Below, piece after piece: positions 7,662 through 15,575 of a stretch of DNA of 64,000 nt. Numbering within the stretch: position 1 is the stretch's first letter; every line of letters starts with the position of its first letter. Source of the DNA: a virus; IMG/VR virus record IMGVR_UViG_3300044710_000107, positions 24,246 to 88,245 of that record. One strand, given 5' to 3'. The notes under the pieces are model-generated. The model made no database searches, was not told the DNA's origin, and was given only the letters and a program-made list of their open reading frames with translations. The translations under genes and the position numbers were made by a program.

Positions 7662-9366
7662 CGCGCTGCCTCCCGAGCTGCTGGACCAGCGGCTCGCCAT
7701 CGTGGGCAAGACCGGCTCGGGCAAGAGCTTCACGGCCTGCGGTGCGGTGGAGTGTCTACTGGACCGCGGTGACCGCGTGGCCATCGTGGACCCCACTGGT
7801 GCTTGGTGGGGACTGCGGTCGAGCGCCGATGGGGCGCAACCGGGTTTCCCGGTCGTCGTGTTTGGCGGCGAGCACGCCGATGTTGACCTGCTGGAGACCA
7901 TGGGCGCACCTCTCGCGCGCCTGATCGCCAGCGGCAAGGTGGACGCCTGCGTGATCGACGTGTCGGGCCTCGGCACCCATGCGGCGCTACGGCGGTTCGC
8001 CACAGCGTTGCTCGAAACCCTCTATGCAGAGAACCGAGAACCGCTGCACCTGATCGTCGACGAAGCCGACATTTTCGCGCCGCAGAGGCCCCAGCGTGAC
8101 GGCCTGCGCCTGCTGGGCAGCATGGAGGAAATCGTCCGCCGCGGCCGCAAGCGCGGGTTCGTCCCCTGGCTGATCACGCAGCGGCCGGCCGTCGTCCACA
8201 AGGATGTGCTGAGCCAGGCGGACGTCATGGTCGCGATGAAGCTGACCCTCGCGCACGACCGGGACGCGATCGGCCGCTGGATCGAGGGGCAGGCCGACCG
8301 TGAGCAGGGCAAGCGGATCCTGGGGGATCTCCCGACACTGCCGCTCGGGACCGGCTACGTCTGGGCCCCCGGCGACGGCATCCTGGAGCGCATGGCGTTT
8401 CCGCGGATCAGGTCGTTCGACAGCTTCGCCACTCCAAAGCGGGGCGACCGCGCGGCGGCTCCCCGCACCCTCGCGGAGGTCGACCTGACCGCCATCACGG
8501 CGGCGCTGGAGGCTGATGACGATGAACATTCCGCAAAACGCGGAAAGTCCAAAAGCGCACCTATCGTTGCCGATCCGGCTGCGATCGATGCGGCCCGCGC
8601 CGAGGGATATCGAGACGGCATGATCGAGGGCGCGCGGGTCCAACGCGCTACCGACGCGGAGAAAATGCACGCCATGGAGAAAGCGATGCAGGCTGCGCTC
8701 GGCTATCTCGCCCCCTACGTCCGCACCGAGGCTGACGGCACGCGGATCATCGATGTCCGAGAACCGTCGGTTCTCACCATCGAAGCTGATCTCGGCGCCG
8801 CGCCGATCGGCCGCCCGGTTCCAGATCGCGCCAGCGGAAATGGTGCCGCGCCGCCGCGTCAGCGCCGCCCCGTCCAGGTAGCGCCATCCGGAGCCGGCGA
8901 TCTGAACTCGGCCGCCCGGAAACTCCTGACCGCATCGGTCCAGCACGCACCGGCGAAATTCACCTGGGGACAGCTCGCCACGATCGCGGGCCTAAAGCCA
9001 TCCGGCGGCCACTTCAACACCGGCCGCAAGCAACTTCTCGATGCCGCGCTGGTCGACGATCCAGGCGACCTGGTGCGCCCGACAGCGGCCGGCGTAGCGG
9101 TGATCGGGGAAACGCCGCCGGCGCCGTCCAGCGCGGCCGAGCGGCTTGCCATGTGGTGCAGCCGCCTACCGTCACCGGCACCCGACATGCTGCGCGCCCT
9201 GGTGCGGCACGGCCCCAGGTTCATCGATCCGGCCGACCTCGCCGCCGAACTCGGTAAGGAGCCGCGTGGCGGCCATTGGAATACCGGGGTGAGCATCCTG
9301 AAAGCCAACCTGCTGGTTGAGCTGCAGGGCCGCTCAATGCGGGCGGCGTCTCTCTTGCGGCCATGA
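7654..9366 (+). CDS. HerA/FtsK-type ATPase with tandem C-terminal winged-helix modules
   Basis: A 570-residue protein with Walker A G-K-T-G-S-G-K-S at 18-25, Walker B L-I-V-D-E-A-D at 133-139 and a T-Q-R-P segment at 175-178, the order seen in HerA/DUF87 DNA-pumping ATPases. The ATPase part ends near 270. A charged helix follows, then two similar modules at about 415-465 and 510-560, each ending G-G-H-(F/W)-N-T-G, which look like winged helices. HerA proteins form hexamers that move DNA, often with a nuclease partner. Here a DEDDh exonuclease and a RecT-type protein are in the same operon. It is a separate protein from the terminase at 60920. Confidence 0.82.
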   Translation: MPDALPPELLDQRLAIVGKTGSGKSFTACGAVECLLDRGDRVAIVDPTGAWWGLRSSADGAQPGFPVVVFGGEHADVDLLETMGAPLARLIASGKVDACVIDVSGLGTHAALRRFATALLETLYAENREPLHLIVDEADIFAPQRPQRDGLRLLGSMEEIVRRGRKRGFVPWLITQRPAVVHKDVLSQADVMVAMKLTLAHDRDAIGRWIEGQADREQGKRILGDLPTLPLGTGYVWAPGDGILERMAFPRIRSFDSFATPKRGDRAAAPRTLAEVDLTAITAALEADDDEHSAKRGKSKSAPIVADPAAIDAARAEGYRDGMIEGARVQRATDAEKMHAMEKAMQAALGYLAPYVRTEADGTRIIDVREPSVLTIEADLGAAPIGRPVPDRASGNGAAPPRQRRPVQVAPSGAGDLNSAARKLLTASVQHAPAKFTWGQLATIAGLKPSGGHFNTGRKQLLDAALVDDPGDLVRPTAAGVAVIGETPPAPSSAAERLAMWCSRLPSPAPDMLRALVRHGPRFIDPADLAAELGKEPRGGHWNTGVSILKANLLVELQGRSMRAASLLRP

Positions 9367-9761
9367 GCCGTCGGGCGAAAAATCCTCGCGTCGTCCTCTG
9401 CGCCTATTGCCACAACCCGGCCGAGTTGCTGCCCGACAGCACGCCGCTCTACGGCAAGGATTACGGTCCGGTCTGGCGCTGCGAACTCTGCAAGGCCTGG
9501 GTCGGGGTCCACAAGGGCACGACGCGCCCGCTGGGCAGGCTGGCGAACGCGGAGCTTCGGGTGTTGAAGCAGCGCGCCCACGCGGCCTTCGACCCGATCT
9601 GGAAATCCGGCCTGATGAACCGCGGCGACGCCTATGCGTGGCTGTCGGACCAGCTCGGGATTGAGTTGAAGGACACGCATGTGGGCATGATGGACGAGCA
9701 GCAATGCCTCCTGGTCGAGACTGTGGCCTTGTGGTGGCGCGATGGCAGAAGAGCCGCATGA
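9363..9761 (+). CDS. Zinc-finger-containing phage protein (DUF3268-like)
   Basis: A 132-residue protein with C-A-Y-C at 13-16 and C-E-L-C at 40-43, then W-V-G-V-H-K-G-T-x-x-P-L-G. This is the pattern of a zinc-finger family often found in phage early regions (DUF3268-like). The second half is helical (F-D-P-I-W-K-S-G, then A-Y-A-W-L-S-D-Q-L-G). Coupled by ATGA to the ATPase before it and to the Myb-like gene after it. Probably DNA-associated; exact role unknown. Confidence 0.75.
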   Translation: MSRRAKNPRVVLCAYCHNPAELLPDSTPLYGKDYGPVWRCELCKAWVGVHKGTTRPLGRLANAELRVLKQRAHAAFDPIWKSGLMNRGDAYAWLSDQLGIELKDTHVGMMDEQQCLLVETVALWWRDGRRAA

Positions 9762-9967
9762 TGGCCGCGAACCAGCGTTGGTCGAAGGATGAACTCGCCG
9801 TCCTGGATGCGAACTACGCCAGGGGTGACAGCATCCGGATATCGGCCCGCATTCTGGGCAGGACCGAACATCGGGTCCGCCAGCAAGAGCTACAGCGCGG
9901 CCTGTGGCGGCGGCAGGACGATCCCCGGCACAAGCGGATGCAACGCGAAAAGGAAACAACGCCATGA
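9758..9967 (+). CDS. SANT/Myb-like small DNA-binding protein
   Basis: A 69-residue protein with R-W-S-K-D-E-L-A-V-L-D-A-N-Y-A-R-G in its first half, then a second helix I-S-A-R-I-L-G-R-T-E-H-R-V-R. This is the three-helix pattern of Myb/SANT or GcrA-like small DNA-binding domains. The basic tail (RRQDDPRHKRMQREKE) could bind DNA. It begins with two consecutive ATGs, the first overlapping the previous stop as ATGA. It is the last well-supported gene of the early operon. Confidence 0.7.
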   Translation: MMAANQRWSKDELAVLDANYARGDSIRISARILGRTEHRVRQQELQRGLWRRQDDPRHKRMQREKETTP

Positions 9968-10131
9968 CGCCCACAGCCCGCGCTCGACGGCTGGCCGATG
10001 GCGGCGCGTCATGGGCCGATCGCCCCGGCCTGCACGTCCACTACAATTCCGGCGATCCCATGAGACGTGAACGGGTCGAGCGTCCATCGGCCAAAGTGCT
10101 TGATGCCGAAGTTGCTCATCACCAGCCATGA
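9964..10131 (+). CDS. Possible last gene of the early operon (overlaps convergent lipase gene)
   Basis: A 55-residue frame whose ATG overlaps the preceding stop as ATGA, like the other genes of this operon. However, its last 123 bases run antisense into the end of the lipase-like gene. The sequence is arginine-rich (MTPTARARRLADGG) and shows no known domain. It may be real, or simply the frame left open by the convergent gene. Confidence 0.25.
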   Translation: MTPTARARRLADGGASWADRPGLHVHYNSGDPMRRERVERPSAKVLDAEVAHHQP

Positions 10132-10632
10132 AACCGCCGGCACGAGCGGCACAGGGTCATCGCCGTGCCAGTATTCGACTCCAGTCATGCCGCTTGCCTC
10201 GATCATATCCCGAAGCTGCGGCCCTGCGCTCCAGGGTTTTTCCCAGCAGACGCACCGGCTCGCCCCTAATAGCACAGCCAACATTGGCGCGATCGCCGCC
10301 CCGCGGCTGTGCCCCTGCACAATGAGCGGTGTCGGCGGGTCGGTGCCGAGCAGCGGGTCCAGTCCAGCGTATAGCGTTTCTGCGCCAGCCAGAAACCCAT
10401 CCTCGCAGACGCCGAGCTTAGGGTGCGTGCGCGCGACCTTTGGCGCTATCTGGAAATCGCTCCACCAACCGGCTTGGTTTGCGGTGCCTCGGACCGTCAC
10501 GACGATGCAGCCGGGATAGCGCCGGATCACCGCGCGATCTGGTCCGGCGTCAACGACCTGGCCGACCGGCACGACGGCATAGCTGTCGGCCTGCAGCAGC
10601 ACCAGGCCGGCATCAGATGGAACGATGCTCAT
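10009..10632 (-). CDS. Lipase class 3-like hydrolase
   Basis: A 207-residue protein with the alpha/beta hydrolase nucleophile elbow Q-G-H-S-R-G-A (S109), a likely acid in H-G-D-D-P-V-P (D159) and a C-terminal histidine in I-K-H-F-G (H179). This is the Ser-Asp-His order of class 3 lipases. No signal peptide is evident. It is the most distal gene of the late operon, after endolysin and lipoprotein, which suggests attack on membrane lipids at lysis; a virion-bound role is possible. The HNH endonuclease gene separates it from the lysis genes. Confidence 0.78.
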   Translation of the reverse strand: MSIVPSDAGLVLLQADSYAVVPVGQVVDAGPDRAVIRRYPGCIVVTVRGTANQAGWWSDFQIAPKVARTHPKLGVCEDGFLAGAETLYAGLDPLLGTDPPTPLIVQGHSRGAAIAPMLAVLLGASRCVCWEKPWSAGPQLRDMIEASGMTGVEYWHGDDPVPLVPAVSWLVMSNFGIKHFGRWTLDPFTSHGIAGIVVDVQAGAIGP

Positions 10633-10727
10633 TGCGCCTACGCTCCCAAGTCGGCACTATGGGCGGGACCGGCGCCCGCGGAAACGAGCGACGGTCCCTT
10701 GCCACTCACGCGATGGGAGCCGCGATC

Positions 10728-11249
10728 ATGGCCGACGAACAGCATATCGAAGAATGGCGCCCGGTTGAAGGCTGGCCTTACGAGGTCAGCAGCCTTGGAC
10801 GTGTGCGCAGGACAGGCGCATCGAAGGGAACGACTGTCGGAAGAATTCTCAGGGTGCAGACTGACAAAAAGGGATACCTCTACGTTTCGCTGCACCGGAA
10901 CACCGTTAAGAGAAACAAATTTATAGCACGGCTTGTCTGTCGAGCGTTTCACGGCGCTGCCCCGACCCCGCTTCACGAAGTGGCGCATTGGGATGGCAAC
11001 GAGATCAACAATACTCCCGCCAACTTACGTTGGGCAACGCACCAGGAAAATCGCGGCGATGATGCCGATCGTCTTGGGGAACGCCTTCGAGGCGAACGCA
11101 CTCCTTGGTCGAAGCTGTCGCAGCAGTCCGTCGATGAGATACGCGATCTAGCAGCCAAGGGCGTTCTCCATCGTGAGATCGCCGCCCGGTACGGCATATC
11201 GCGCACTCATGTCTCAACGATCAAATGCAGACGGTCGTGGAGACTATAG
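10728..11249 (+). CDS. HNH homing endonuclease (NUMOD4 + HNH + HTH)
   Basis: A 173-residue protein in three parts. Residues 8-30 (E-E-W-R-P-V-E-G-W-P-Y-E-V-S-S-L-G-R-V) are a NUMOD4 motif. Residues about 65-112 (L-V-C-R-A-F-H-G then H-W-D-G-N-E-I-N-N-T-P-A-N-L-R-W-A) are an HNH_3 nuclease core. Residues about 128-170 (E-I-A-A-R-Y-G-I-S-R-T-H-V) form a DNA-binding HTH. The start is preceded by GGGAG. It lies opposite to the late operon between the lipase and lipoprotein genes and overlaps the latter by 6 bases, as expected for a freestanding mobile endonuclease. Confidence 0.9.
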   Translation: MADEQHIEEWRPVEGWPYEVSSLGRVRRTGASKGTTVGRILRVQTDKKGYLYVSLHRNTVKRNKFIARLVCRAFHGAAPTPLHEVAHWDGNEINNTPANLRWATHQENRGDDADRLGERLRGERTPWSKLSQQSVDEIRDLAAKGVLHREIAARYGISRTHVSTIKCRRSWRL

Positions 11250-11699
11250 GCCGGCTGGTGACGCCGCGATGGCAAGCGCTGCGGCAATTGCGGCAGGCAT
11301 GCCAGCCGTCGACGCGCCCGCCTGCAAGGTCTGGCGCAATTTGGCGATGCAGCCAGTTTCAAGCGTCGTCACGACGGCATTGAACTGAGGGCTATTCGGC
11401 GCATACAGCGACGCGATCTCGGCCGACGTGAAGATGCCGACTGTTGCGCCTGCGGGTGTCGCGGCGATCACCTTGCGAATGTTGGCGCCGACTGTCATTG
11501 CGGCCTGCGCGCACGCGGCACCAGCGGTATCGGGCGGTGTCGCCGCATTCGCCACAGCGATGGCGCTGGTCAGATCGGCCTGCGCCGTATTGGCGATCGT
11601 CGTCAGGTTGGCAAGCGTCTGCTGGCCGCCTGACGCAGGGGGCTGGACGCAGCCAGCGAGCGCGAGCAGCGCGCCGCCGGCCAGGAGAAATCGCTTCAT
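11244..11699 (-). CDS. Lipoprotein, possible outer-membrane lysis factor
   Basis: A 151-residue protein with a signal peptide and lipobox (MKRFLLAGGALLALAGC; Cys17 would be lipidated). The mature part is alanine/threonine-rich and helical with three more cysteines. GAGG precedes the start. It stands next to small membrane-protein and endolysin genes, so a spanin-like or other envelope role at lysis is plausible. No inner-membrane spanin partner with clear coiled coil is recognised nearby, so this remains inference. Confidence 0.7.
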   Translation of the reverse strand: MKRFLLAGGALLALAGCVQPPASGGQQTLANLTTIANTAQADLTSAIAVANAATPPDTAGAACAQAAMTVGANIRKVIAATPAGATVGIFTSAEIASLYAPNSPQFNAVVTTLETGCIAKLRQTLQAGASTAGMPAAIAAALAIAASPAGL

Positions 11700-11706
11700 G
11701 GTAGCC

Positions 11707-12033
11707 TCACTTTGCTTTGGGAACCGGCAGCGTGATCGCTGGCGGCAGTGCGGGCGCGGGCGGCAGCGGCAGCCCGGCATCGAGCGCGGCGTCCTGCTGC
11801 GTGCGGTGCTGCGCGATGGCCGGCGGGAGGATGGTGGCCGGCGACTTCAGGTTCGCGATGGCGCTGATGACCTGATAAGCGATCCGATATGCCTTTGGGC
11901 TGGCCGTCGTCGGAACGCCAGCGGTGACGCCGAGCAACGCCTGCACGCCGGATGCGACGGCGATCGCGATCGGGATGTAGACCGCGTAATGCGCGAACTG
12001 TGGCAGGGCGAGGAGGGCGGTGATCGGGTCCAT
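11707..12033 (-). CDS. Small membrane protein of the lysis region
   Basis: A 108-residue protein with one clear hydrophobic segment (residues about 14-40: H-Y-A-V-Y-I-P-I-A-I-A-V-A-S-G-V) and a proline-rich tail (L-P-L-P-P-A-P-A-L-P-P-A). It lies between the lipoprotein and endolysin genes. A holin-associated or envelope role is likely from context, but one membrane span and the proline tail do not identify a specific holin class. Confidence 0.65.
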   Translation of the reverse strand: MDPITALLALPQFAHYAVYIPIAIAVASGVQALLGVTAGVPTTASPKAYRIAYQVISAIANLKSPATILPPAIAQHRTQQDAALDAGLPLPPAPALPPAITLPVPKAK

Positions 12034-12043
12034 TTTCGTCCTC

Positions 12044-12541
12044 TCAAACTACCGCGGCAGTGCCGAAAAAAACCGCTTGTTCAGCCGTGCGCCGATTCAC
12101 AAGCCCCTGCACTTCGACAAGCTGCCCGGTTGCCGGGTCGGTATCGTACACCCACCGCATGAACTGCGCGCCGGCACCGGCTACGTCGCCTTGCAGCCAC
12201 AGGTGCAGCAGAGTCGATCCCTGGAACGCGCCAAGGCCCTCGTTGTAGCTGAACGATGTGCAGGCACCGATCTGCGGCTCAGTCGCACCAGCCGGCGCCA
12301 TGCCGCGAACCGAATCGCACGTCGGTTCCAGCGTTGTGGCGAGCATCGCACGGCCGGTCGGCTCGTCGATCGGCGCCGTATCGGCGGTCACGGGCTGGCC
12401 GTTGATCCAAGTCGCGCCATACCCGATCGTCCAAACGCCGGCGGTGTCCTGGTATGGCGTGGCGCTGAAGCCCTCCCATTGCATGCAGAGATCCGTTCCG
12501 ATGCCCAGCGCCGTCGCTAGGGGATGCGGCGCGCCGCTCAT
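12044..12541 (-). CDS. GH24 endolysin (T4 lysozyme/RrrD-like)
   Basis: A 165-residue protein with the complete GH24 active-site spacing: E23 in W-E-G-F, D32 in Y-Q-D-T-A-G and T38 in W-T-I-G-Y-G. These enzymes cut the glycan chains of peptidoglycan to release progeny. The length matches single-domain phage lysozymes. No signal peptide or N-terminal anchor is clear, so it probably depends on a holin. I chose ATG 12541, which overlaps the end of the preceding gene by ATGA; the longer frame upstream is an out-of-frame copy of that gene. Confidence 0.92.
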   Translation of the reverse strand: MSGAPHPLATALGIGTDLCMQWEGFSATPYQDTAGVWTIGYGATWINGQPVTADTAPIDEPTGRAMLATTLEPTCDSVRGMAPAGATEPQIGACTSFSYNEGLGAFQGSTLLHLWLQGDVAGAGAQFMRWVYDTDPATGQLVEVQGLVNRRTAEQAVFFGTAAVV

Positions 12542-13548
12542 GTCGCGCTCGTCCAACCGGTCGGCATGGTCACCTTCTTGTTGGTGATATCCACTGTGAC
12601 GACCTCGCCACCCGGAGGCGGCGGAGGCGGCGGAGGCGGCGGCGGTTTCGCCGCCGGCCACGGGTCGTCGGTCGAGATCGCCGCGCTCAACCCGTTCACC
12701 GCAGCGACGAAATCCGCCCACGCCGTTGTCTTGCCGGTGAGCGCCTGATAGTTCGATGCCAGCGCGCCGTCCGGACAGCCGGCTTGCGTGATCTGCGCCG
12801 TCGTGTGGCCGAGCGTCTGCTGCATCCAATACAGATAGACGACGCCGCAGCCGGTCGCGACATCGTCCTGGTCAGTCGGCTCAGTTGAATCTACCCAATT
12901 CGGATAACCAGCCTGCGCCCATGTCGGTCCGGTCGCGAACAGCACCAGCGAGCCGTTTGGCCCACCGCTCGCAGCCTCGGCAAGATACCGGCTCAGCGCC
13001 TCGCCGTTGCTGCCTCCGCAATCCCAGCCGGTTGCCGCATCATTTTCGAAGCATTCCACCAACTCGGCCACGAACAGGCCGATCTCCATCTTCGGGTTGC
13101 CGAATGCGACGGACACATAGATGTCGCCGCCATCGACGAAATCGCAGGCGTAGTGATATGCGCCGCCGGTGCCGTCGGTCTCGCCCTGGAACGACGCGAT
13201 GACGAGGTTGACCGGGCTGCCGGGGGCGTTGAACCAAGCGGCGGCTTCCTTGAAAGCAGCATCGACAAGGCCGAACACGGTCTCGGCCACGGACTGCGCC
13301 TGCGCGCCGACGGTGGGATCGAAATACACGGCCACCAGGCCATCGGGCGTGCTGCCGACGAGTTGCACAGGGAAGTCGAAGCCGCCGGCAGGAACCGGGC
13401 GCGCGTTCGCGAAGGCTGCGGCGGCCGCGGCGTAGGGCCGCTTCAGGTGCCGCGCATGCCGCGCGCCGTATGCGGCCGCCTTCAGGTGCGGATCGGTCGC
13501 AGTCTTGCGCGGCAGGAGAAGGCGTGGCTTGCAGGCGGTGCAGGTCAT
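12538..13548 (-). CDS. Phage protein with metallopeptidase-like core, probably lacking the key histidine
   Basis: A 336-residue protein starting MTCTACKPRLLLPRK with a strong GAGGAG site. Residues about 60-260 form an alpha/beta domain. F-V-A-E-L-V-E-C-F-E-N-D, followed by G-W-D-C-G-x-S-N-G-E-A-L-S-R, resembles the helix of metallopeptidase-like proteins whose relatives read H-E-L-V-E. Here alanine stands where the first zinc ligand would be. A run of 11 prolines leads to a short beta tail ending P-T-G-W-T-S-A-T. It lies between membrane-protein and endolysin genes; a virion or lysis role is possible. Confidence 0.6.
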   Translation of the reverse strand: MTCTACKPRLLLPRKTATDPHLKAAAYGARHARHLKRPYAAAAAAFANARPVPAGGFDFPVQLVGSTPDGLVAVYFDPTVGAQAQSVAETVFGLVDAAFKEAAAWFNAPGSPVNLVIASFQGETDGTGGAYHYACDFVDGGDIYVSVAFGNPKMEIGLFVAELVECFENDAATGWDCGGSNGEALSRYLAEAASGGPNGSLVLFATGPTWAQAGYPNWVDSTEPTDQDDVATGCGVVYLYWMQQTLGHTTAQITQAGCPDGALASNYQALTGKTTAWADFVAAVNGLSAAISTDDPWPAAKPPPPPPPPPPPGGEVVTVDITNKKVTMPTGWTSAT

Positions 13549-13558
13549 TGTTAGCTCC

Positions 13559-13807
13559 TCAGCGGACGATTCGGAGGCCGAAGCCGCCGCCAGCGATGCA
13601 CTCGTAGAGCGCAAACGCCACGATGATGACGAAGATGATGATTGCCGCCACGATCAGGAGATTGATGATCCGCATGATCGGCGGTGTCACGGATATTTCC
13701 GCCAAGCTCAAAATCCACGGCAAGAACACCTTGAGCAGCCCGATCGCGAGGCAGACGAGCACGAGCCAGATCAGGAAATTCTCGATGCCAGCGGCAGAGA
13801 AGCACAT
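13559..13807 (-). CDS. Two-span small membrane protein, candidate holin
   Basis: An 82-residue protein with two hydrophobic helices (I-E-N-F-L-I-W-L-V-L-V-C-L-A-I-G-L-L, and I-I-N-L-L-I-V-A-A-I-I-I-F-V-I-I-V-A) joined by a short loop containing a proline. GGAGG lies 6 bases upstream of ATG 13807. Size, topology and its position two genes before the endolysin fit a class II holin, but no family signature is certain. Confidence 0.6.
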   Translation of the reverse strand: MCFSAAGIENFLIWLVLVCLAIGLLKVFLPWILSLAEISVTPPIMRIINLLIVAAIIIFVIIVAFALYECIAGGGFGLRIVR

Positions 13808-13870
13808 GACGGCCTCCATTCCGGGCCACGCTACCACTTCCGGCGCCGAAATGCCACCGCTGGAAACTAC

Positions 13871-14092
13871 CTACGGCTTCTTCGCGGTCTGCGCTCCCTC
13901 CGCTACCCCCTCGGCGCGTGAAGCCTGCGCGGTGACGCGAAGCAGTTCGTCCATCCGTGAGTTGATGCTGACATGCACGTCTTGGATAGCGCTGCGGTTG
14001 CGCCATGAAATCAGGCAGGCGCCGATCGCGGCGATTGCCGTGAGGCCGGTGGATATGGGGCCGATCATGCCGAGGATGTCCGCGCCGGTCAT
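13871..14092 (-). CDS. Single-span membrane protein
   Basis: A 73-residue protein with one N-terminal membrane segment (ILGMIGPISTGLTAIAAIGA) and a polar helical tail (I-N-S-R-M-D-E-L-L-R-V-T-A-Q-A). The pattern resembles small phage lysis accessory or inner-membrane proteins with a coiled-coil tail. It is clustered with two other small membrane proteins and the endolysin. Confidence 0.55.
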   Translation of the reverse strand: MTGADILGMIGPISTGLTAIAAIGACLISWRNRSAIQDVHVSINSRMDELLRVTAQASRAEGVAEGAQTAKKP

Positions 14093-14095
14093 CGG

Positions 14096-14416
14096 TCAGC
14101 CCGGCGCTCGATCGGATGGTGCGGCGGCCTGCCCGTCATGGTACGGCGGAACGGCTGGACAGATATAGGACTTATCGAGCCTTTTGTTGATCGAGCAAAG
14201 CTCGGCCATCAACTCGCGGTGCGCCCAGTAGGCCGCGCGTTCGTCGTCCTTGAACCGCTGCATGATCGCGCCATAGGTGCTTGTCGCCGTGATCGCGACG
14301 CCAACGACGGCGGCGATGAATGTTCCCAGTGTGGCCGCCGTGGACATCAGGCTGCCGAAGGTGAATCCGCGCCAGATCTTCACGCTGCTGCCGTCGCTCA
14401 TGTCGTCGTTTTCCAT
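14096..14416 (-). CDS. Single-span membrane protein with Cys-containing tail
   Basis: A 106-residue protein. A hydrophobic segment (L-M-S-T-A-A-T-L-G-T-F-I-A-A-V-V-G-V-A-I-T) precedes a helical, charged tail with two cysteines (M-A-E-L-C-S-I-N-K-R-L, and Y-I-C-P-A-V). Starts at 14416 and 14401 are both possible; neither has a strong Shine-Dalgarno. As part of the membrane-protein cluster it is probably involved in lysis. Confidence 0.5.
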   Translation of the reverse strand: MENDDMSDGSSVKIWRGFTFGSLMSTAATLGTFIAAVVGVAITATSTYGAIMQRFKDDERAAYWAHRELMAELCSINKRLDKSYICPAVPPYHDGQAAAPSDRAPG

Positions 14417-14454
14417 GCCGGGGTCATGGCATACCAGCGTGACAGCGCTGTGAA

Positions 14455-14877
14455 TTAAGTAGCCGGCTTGGCGATCAGCGACCGCAGCGCCACGACCTCT
14501 TCCGCCGTGAGTGCCGGCACCGGCGGCGGCTTCGGCTTCGCGGCCTCGGCGGCGCGATACTTGGCGATCGCTTCCTGCTTGGTCTTCGCGGTCACGATGG
14601 CCGGCGTCACCTCGTCCATCGGCAGCACGTCCCCGACGTTGGCCGTCGCGTGCTCGATCCACGCCATGTTACCCATCATCTGCGGGCCGTTCAGCATCGG
14701 CTCGGCGAGGGGGGACAACTGCGTCTGCCCCCACATCCGTACGAGCGTGACGGTGCCCGCCGCCACGGGGAACTGATGCGGTCCGCGGCGACCGACGAGG
14801 AACGACTTCGTCGCCACGGCGACGTGCCGCGTCGGTTCGTCGGAACCGGTGTAGTTGCCCTGCGTGTCGAATGCCAT
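14455..14877 (-). CDS. Small structural or fibre-associated protein
   Basis: A 140-residue protein starting MAFDTQGNYTGSDEPTRHVA, preceded by AAGGAT. The first part is beta-rich (V-A-A-G-T-V-T-L-V-R-M-W-G-Q-T). The second half has a lysine/proline-rich stretch (A-K-P-K-P-P-P-V-P) and an acidic helix (T-A-E-E-V-V-A-L-R-S-L). It sits between fibre-like and membrane-protein genes. Not recognised beyond that. Confidence 0.55.
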   Translation of the reverse strand: MAFDTQGNYTGSDEPTRHVAVATKSFLVGRRGPHQFPVAAGTVTLVRMWGQTQLSPLAEPMLNGPQMMGNMAWIEHATANVGDVLPMDEVTPAIVTAKTKQEAIAKYRAAEAAKPKPPPVPALTAEEVVALRSLIAKPAT

Positions 14878-14882
14878 GATCG

Positions 14883-15569
14883 TTATCCTTGTGACTCTAC
14901 GAAAACATAACCGACCCCGGCGACGGAGGTCTTCCACTCGGCGCCGAGCTGGTGAGGATCGGCGGTTGGCGTGTTCTGGTGGATGATGACGCCATTGGCA
15001 GACCCGGTGCCTGGCCCCATGATGATACTGCCCCCCTGCGTCGAACCGTCACCGCCGTAAAACGACCAGTTACCACCGATGTTGGTTACGGCACCACTGG
15101 CCTTACCCGCTCTGCCTAGGAAGTATCCGCCTTGAGCTTCTAAGGTCGTGGACGGCATCGACTCAAATTGAAGGTAACCGTTTGAAGCATAAGCCGATCC
15201 GATAAATGCCTCATCATTGCCGATAACAAATGAGGATGGGGTGACGGTTCCGGTAGCATTGGTGTTTGTCACCGGCCCACCATATATTCCATCGAGAGAG
15301 CCGCCGACGTTACCCGTGCTACCCTGGGTAACGGAACCGCCATAAATAAAGACCGACCCCGGCGTTCCTCCATCTGGGCCTGCCGCGCCGGCACGCAGGA
15401 GTATACCTAAGCCATCATTCGTCCCCGTCGCCGCCGGCTGGTTAATCTGCCCCTGCGGCCGCTGGAAATTCGTCGCCGTGGTGCCGTCGTTGGTGATGAC
15501 GGCGTCAAAGACGGGCGCAAGTGGCGGGTTCGCCAGCGTTCCCATCGCGGAGATTTTGGTGTCGGCCAT
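14883..15569 (-). CDS. Glycine-rich fibre or spike-like protein
   Basis: A 228-residue protein beginning MADTKISAMGTLANPPLAP, a start common in tail-fibre-like phage proteins (A-D-x-K-I-S-x-M). It is rich in Gly, Thr, Ser and Asn with repeating short strands (S-V-F-I-Y-G-G-S, then G-G-S-I-I-M-G-P-G-T-G), as in beta-helical or beta-prism fibres. The middle of the gene (about 15120-15260) is visibly richer in A/T than its neighbours, which suggests exchange of a receptor-binding region. Confidence 0.6.
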   Translation of the reverse strand: MADTKISAMGTLANPPLAPVFDAVITNDGTTATNFQRPQGQINQPAATGTNDGLGILLRAGAAGPDGGTPGSVFIYGGSVTQGSTGNVGGSLDGIYGGPVTNTNATGTVTPSSFVIGNDEAFIGSAYASNGYLQFESMPSTTLEAQGGYFLGRAGKASGAVTNIGGNWSFYGGDGSTQGGSIIMGPGTGSANGVIIHQNTPTADPHQLGAEWKTSVAGVGYVFVESQG

Positions 15570-15575
15570 CTGCTG

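Noticed and set aside
12600-12650. GGCGGA-type tandem repeat as a regulatory element
   Set aside because: It encodes the run of prolines in the 12538 gene product on the other strand and is explained by coding.
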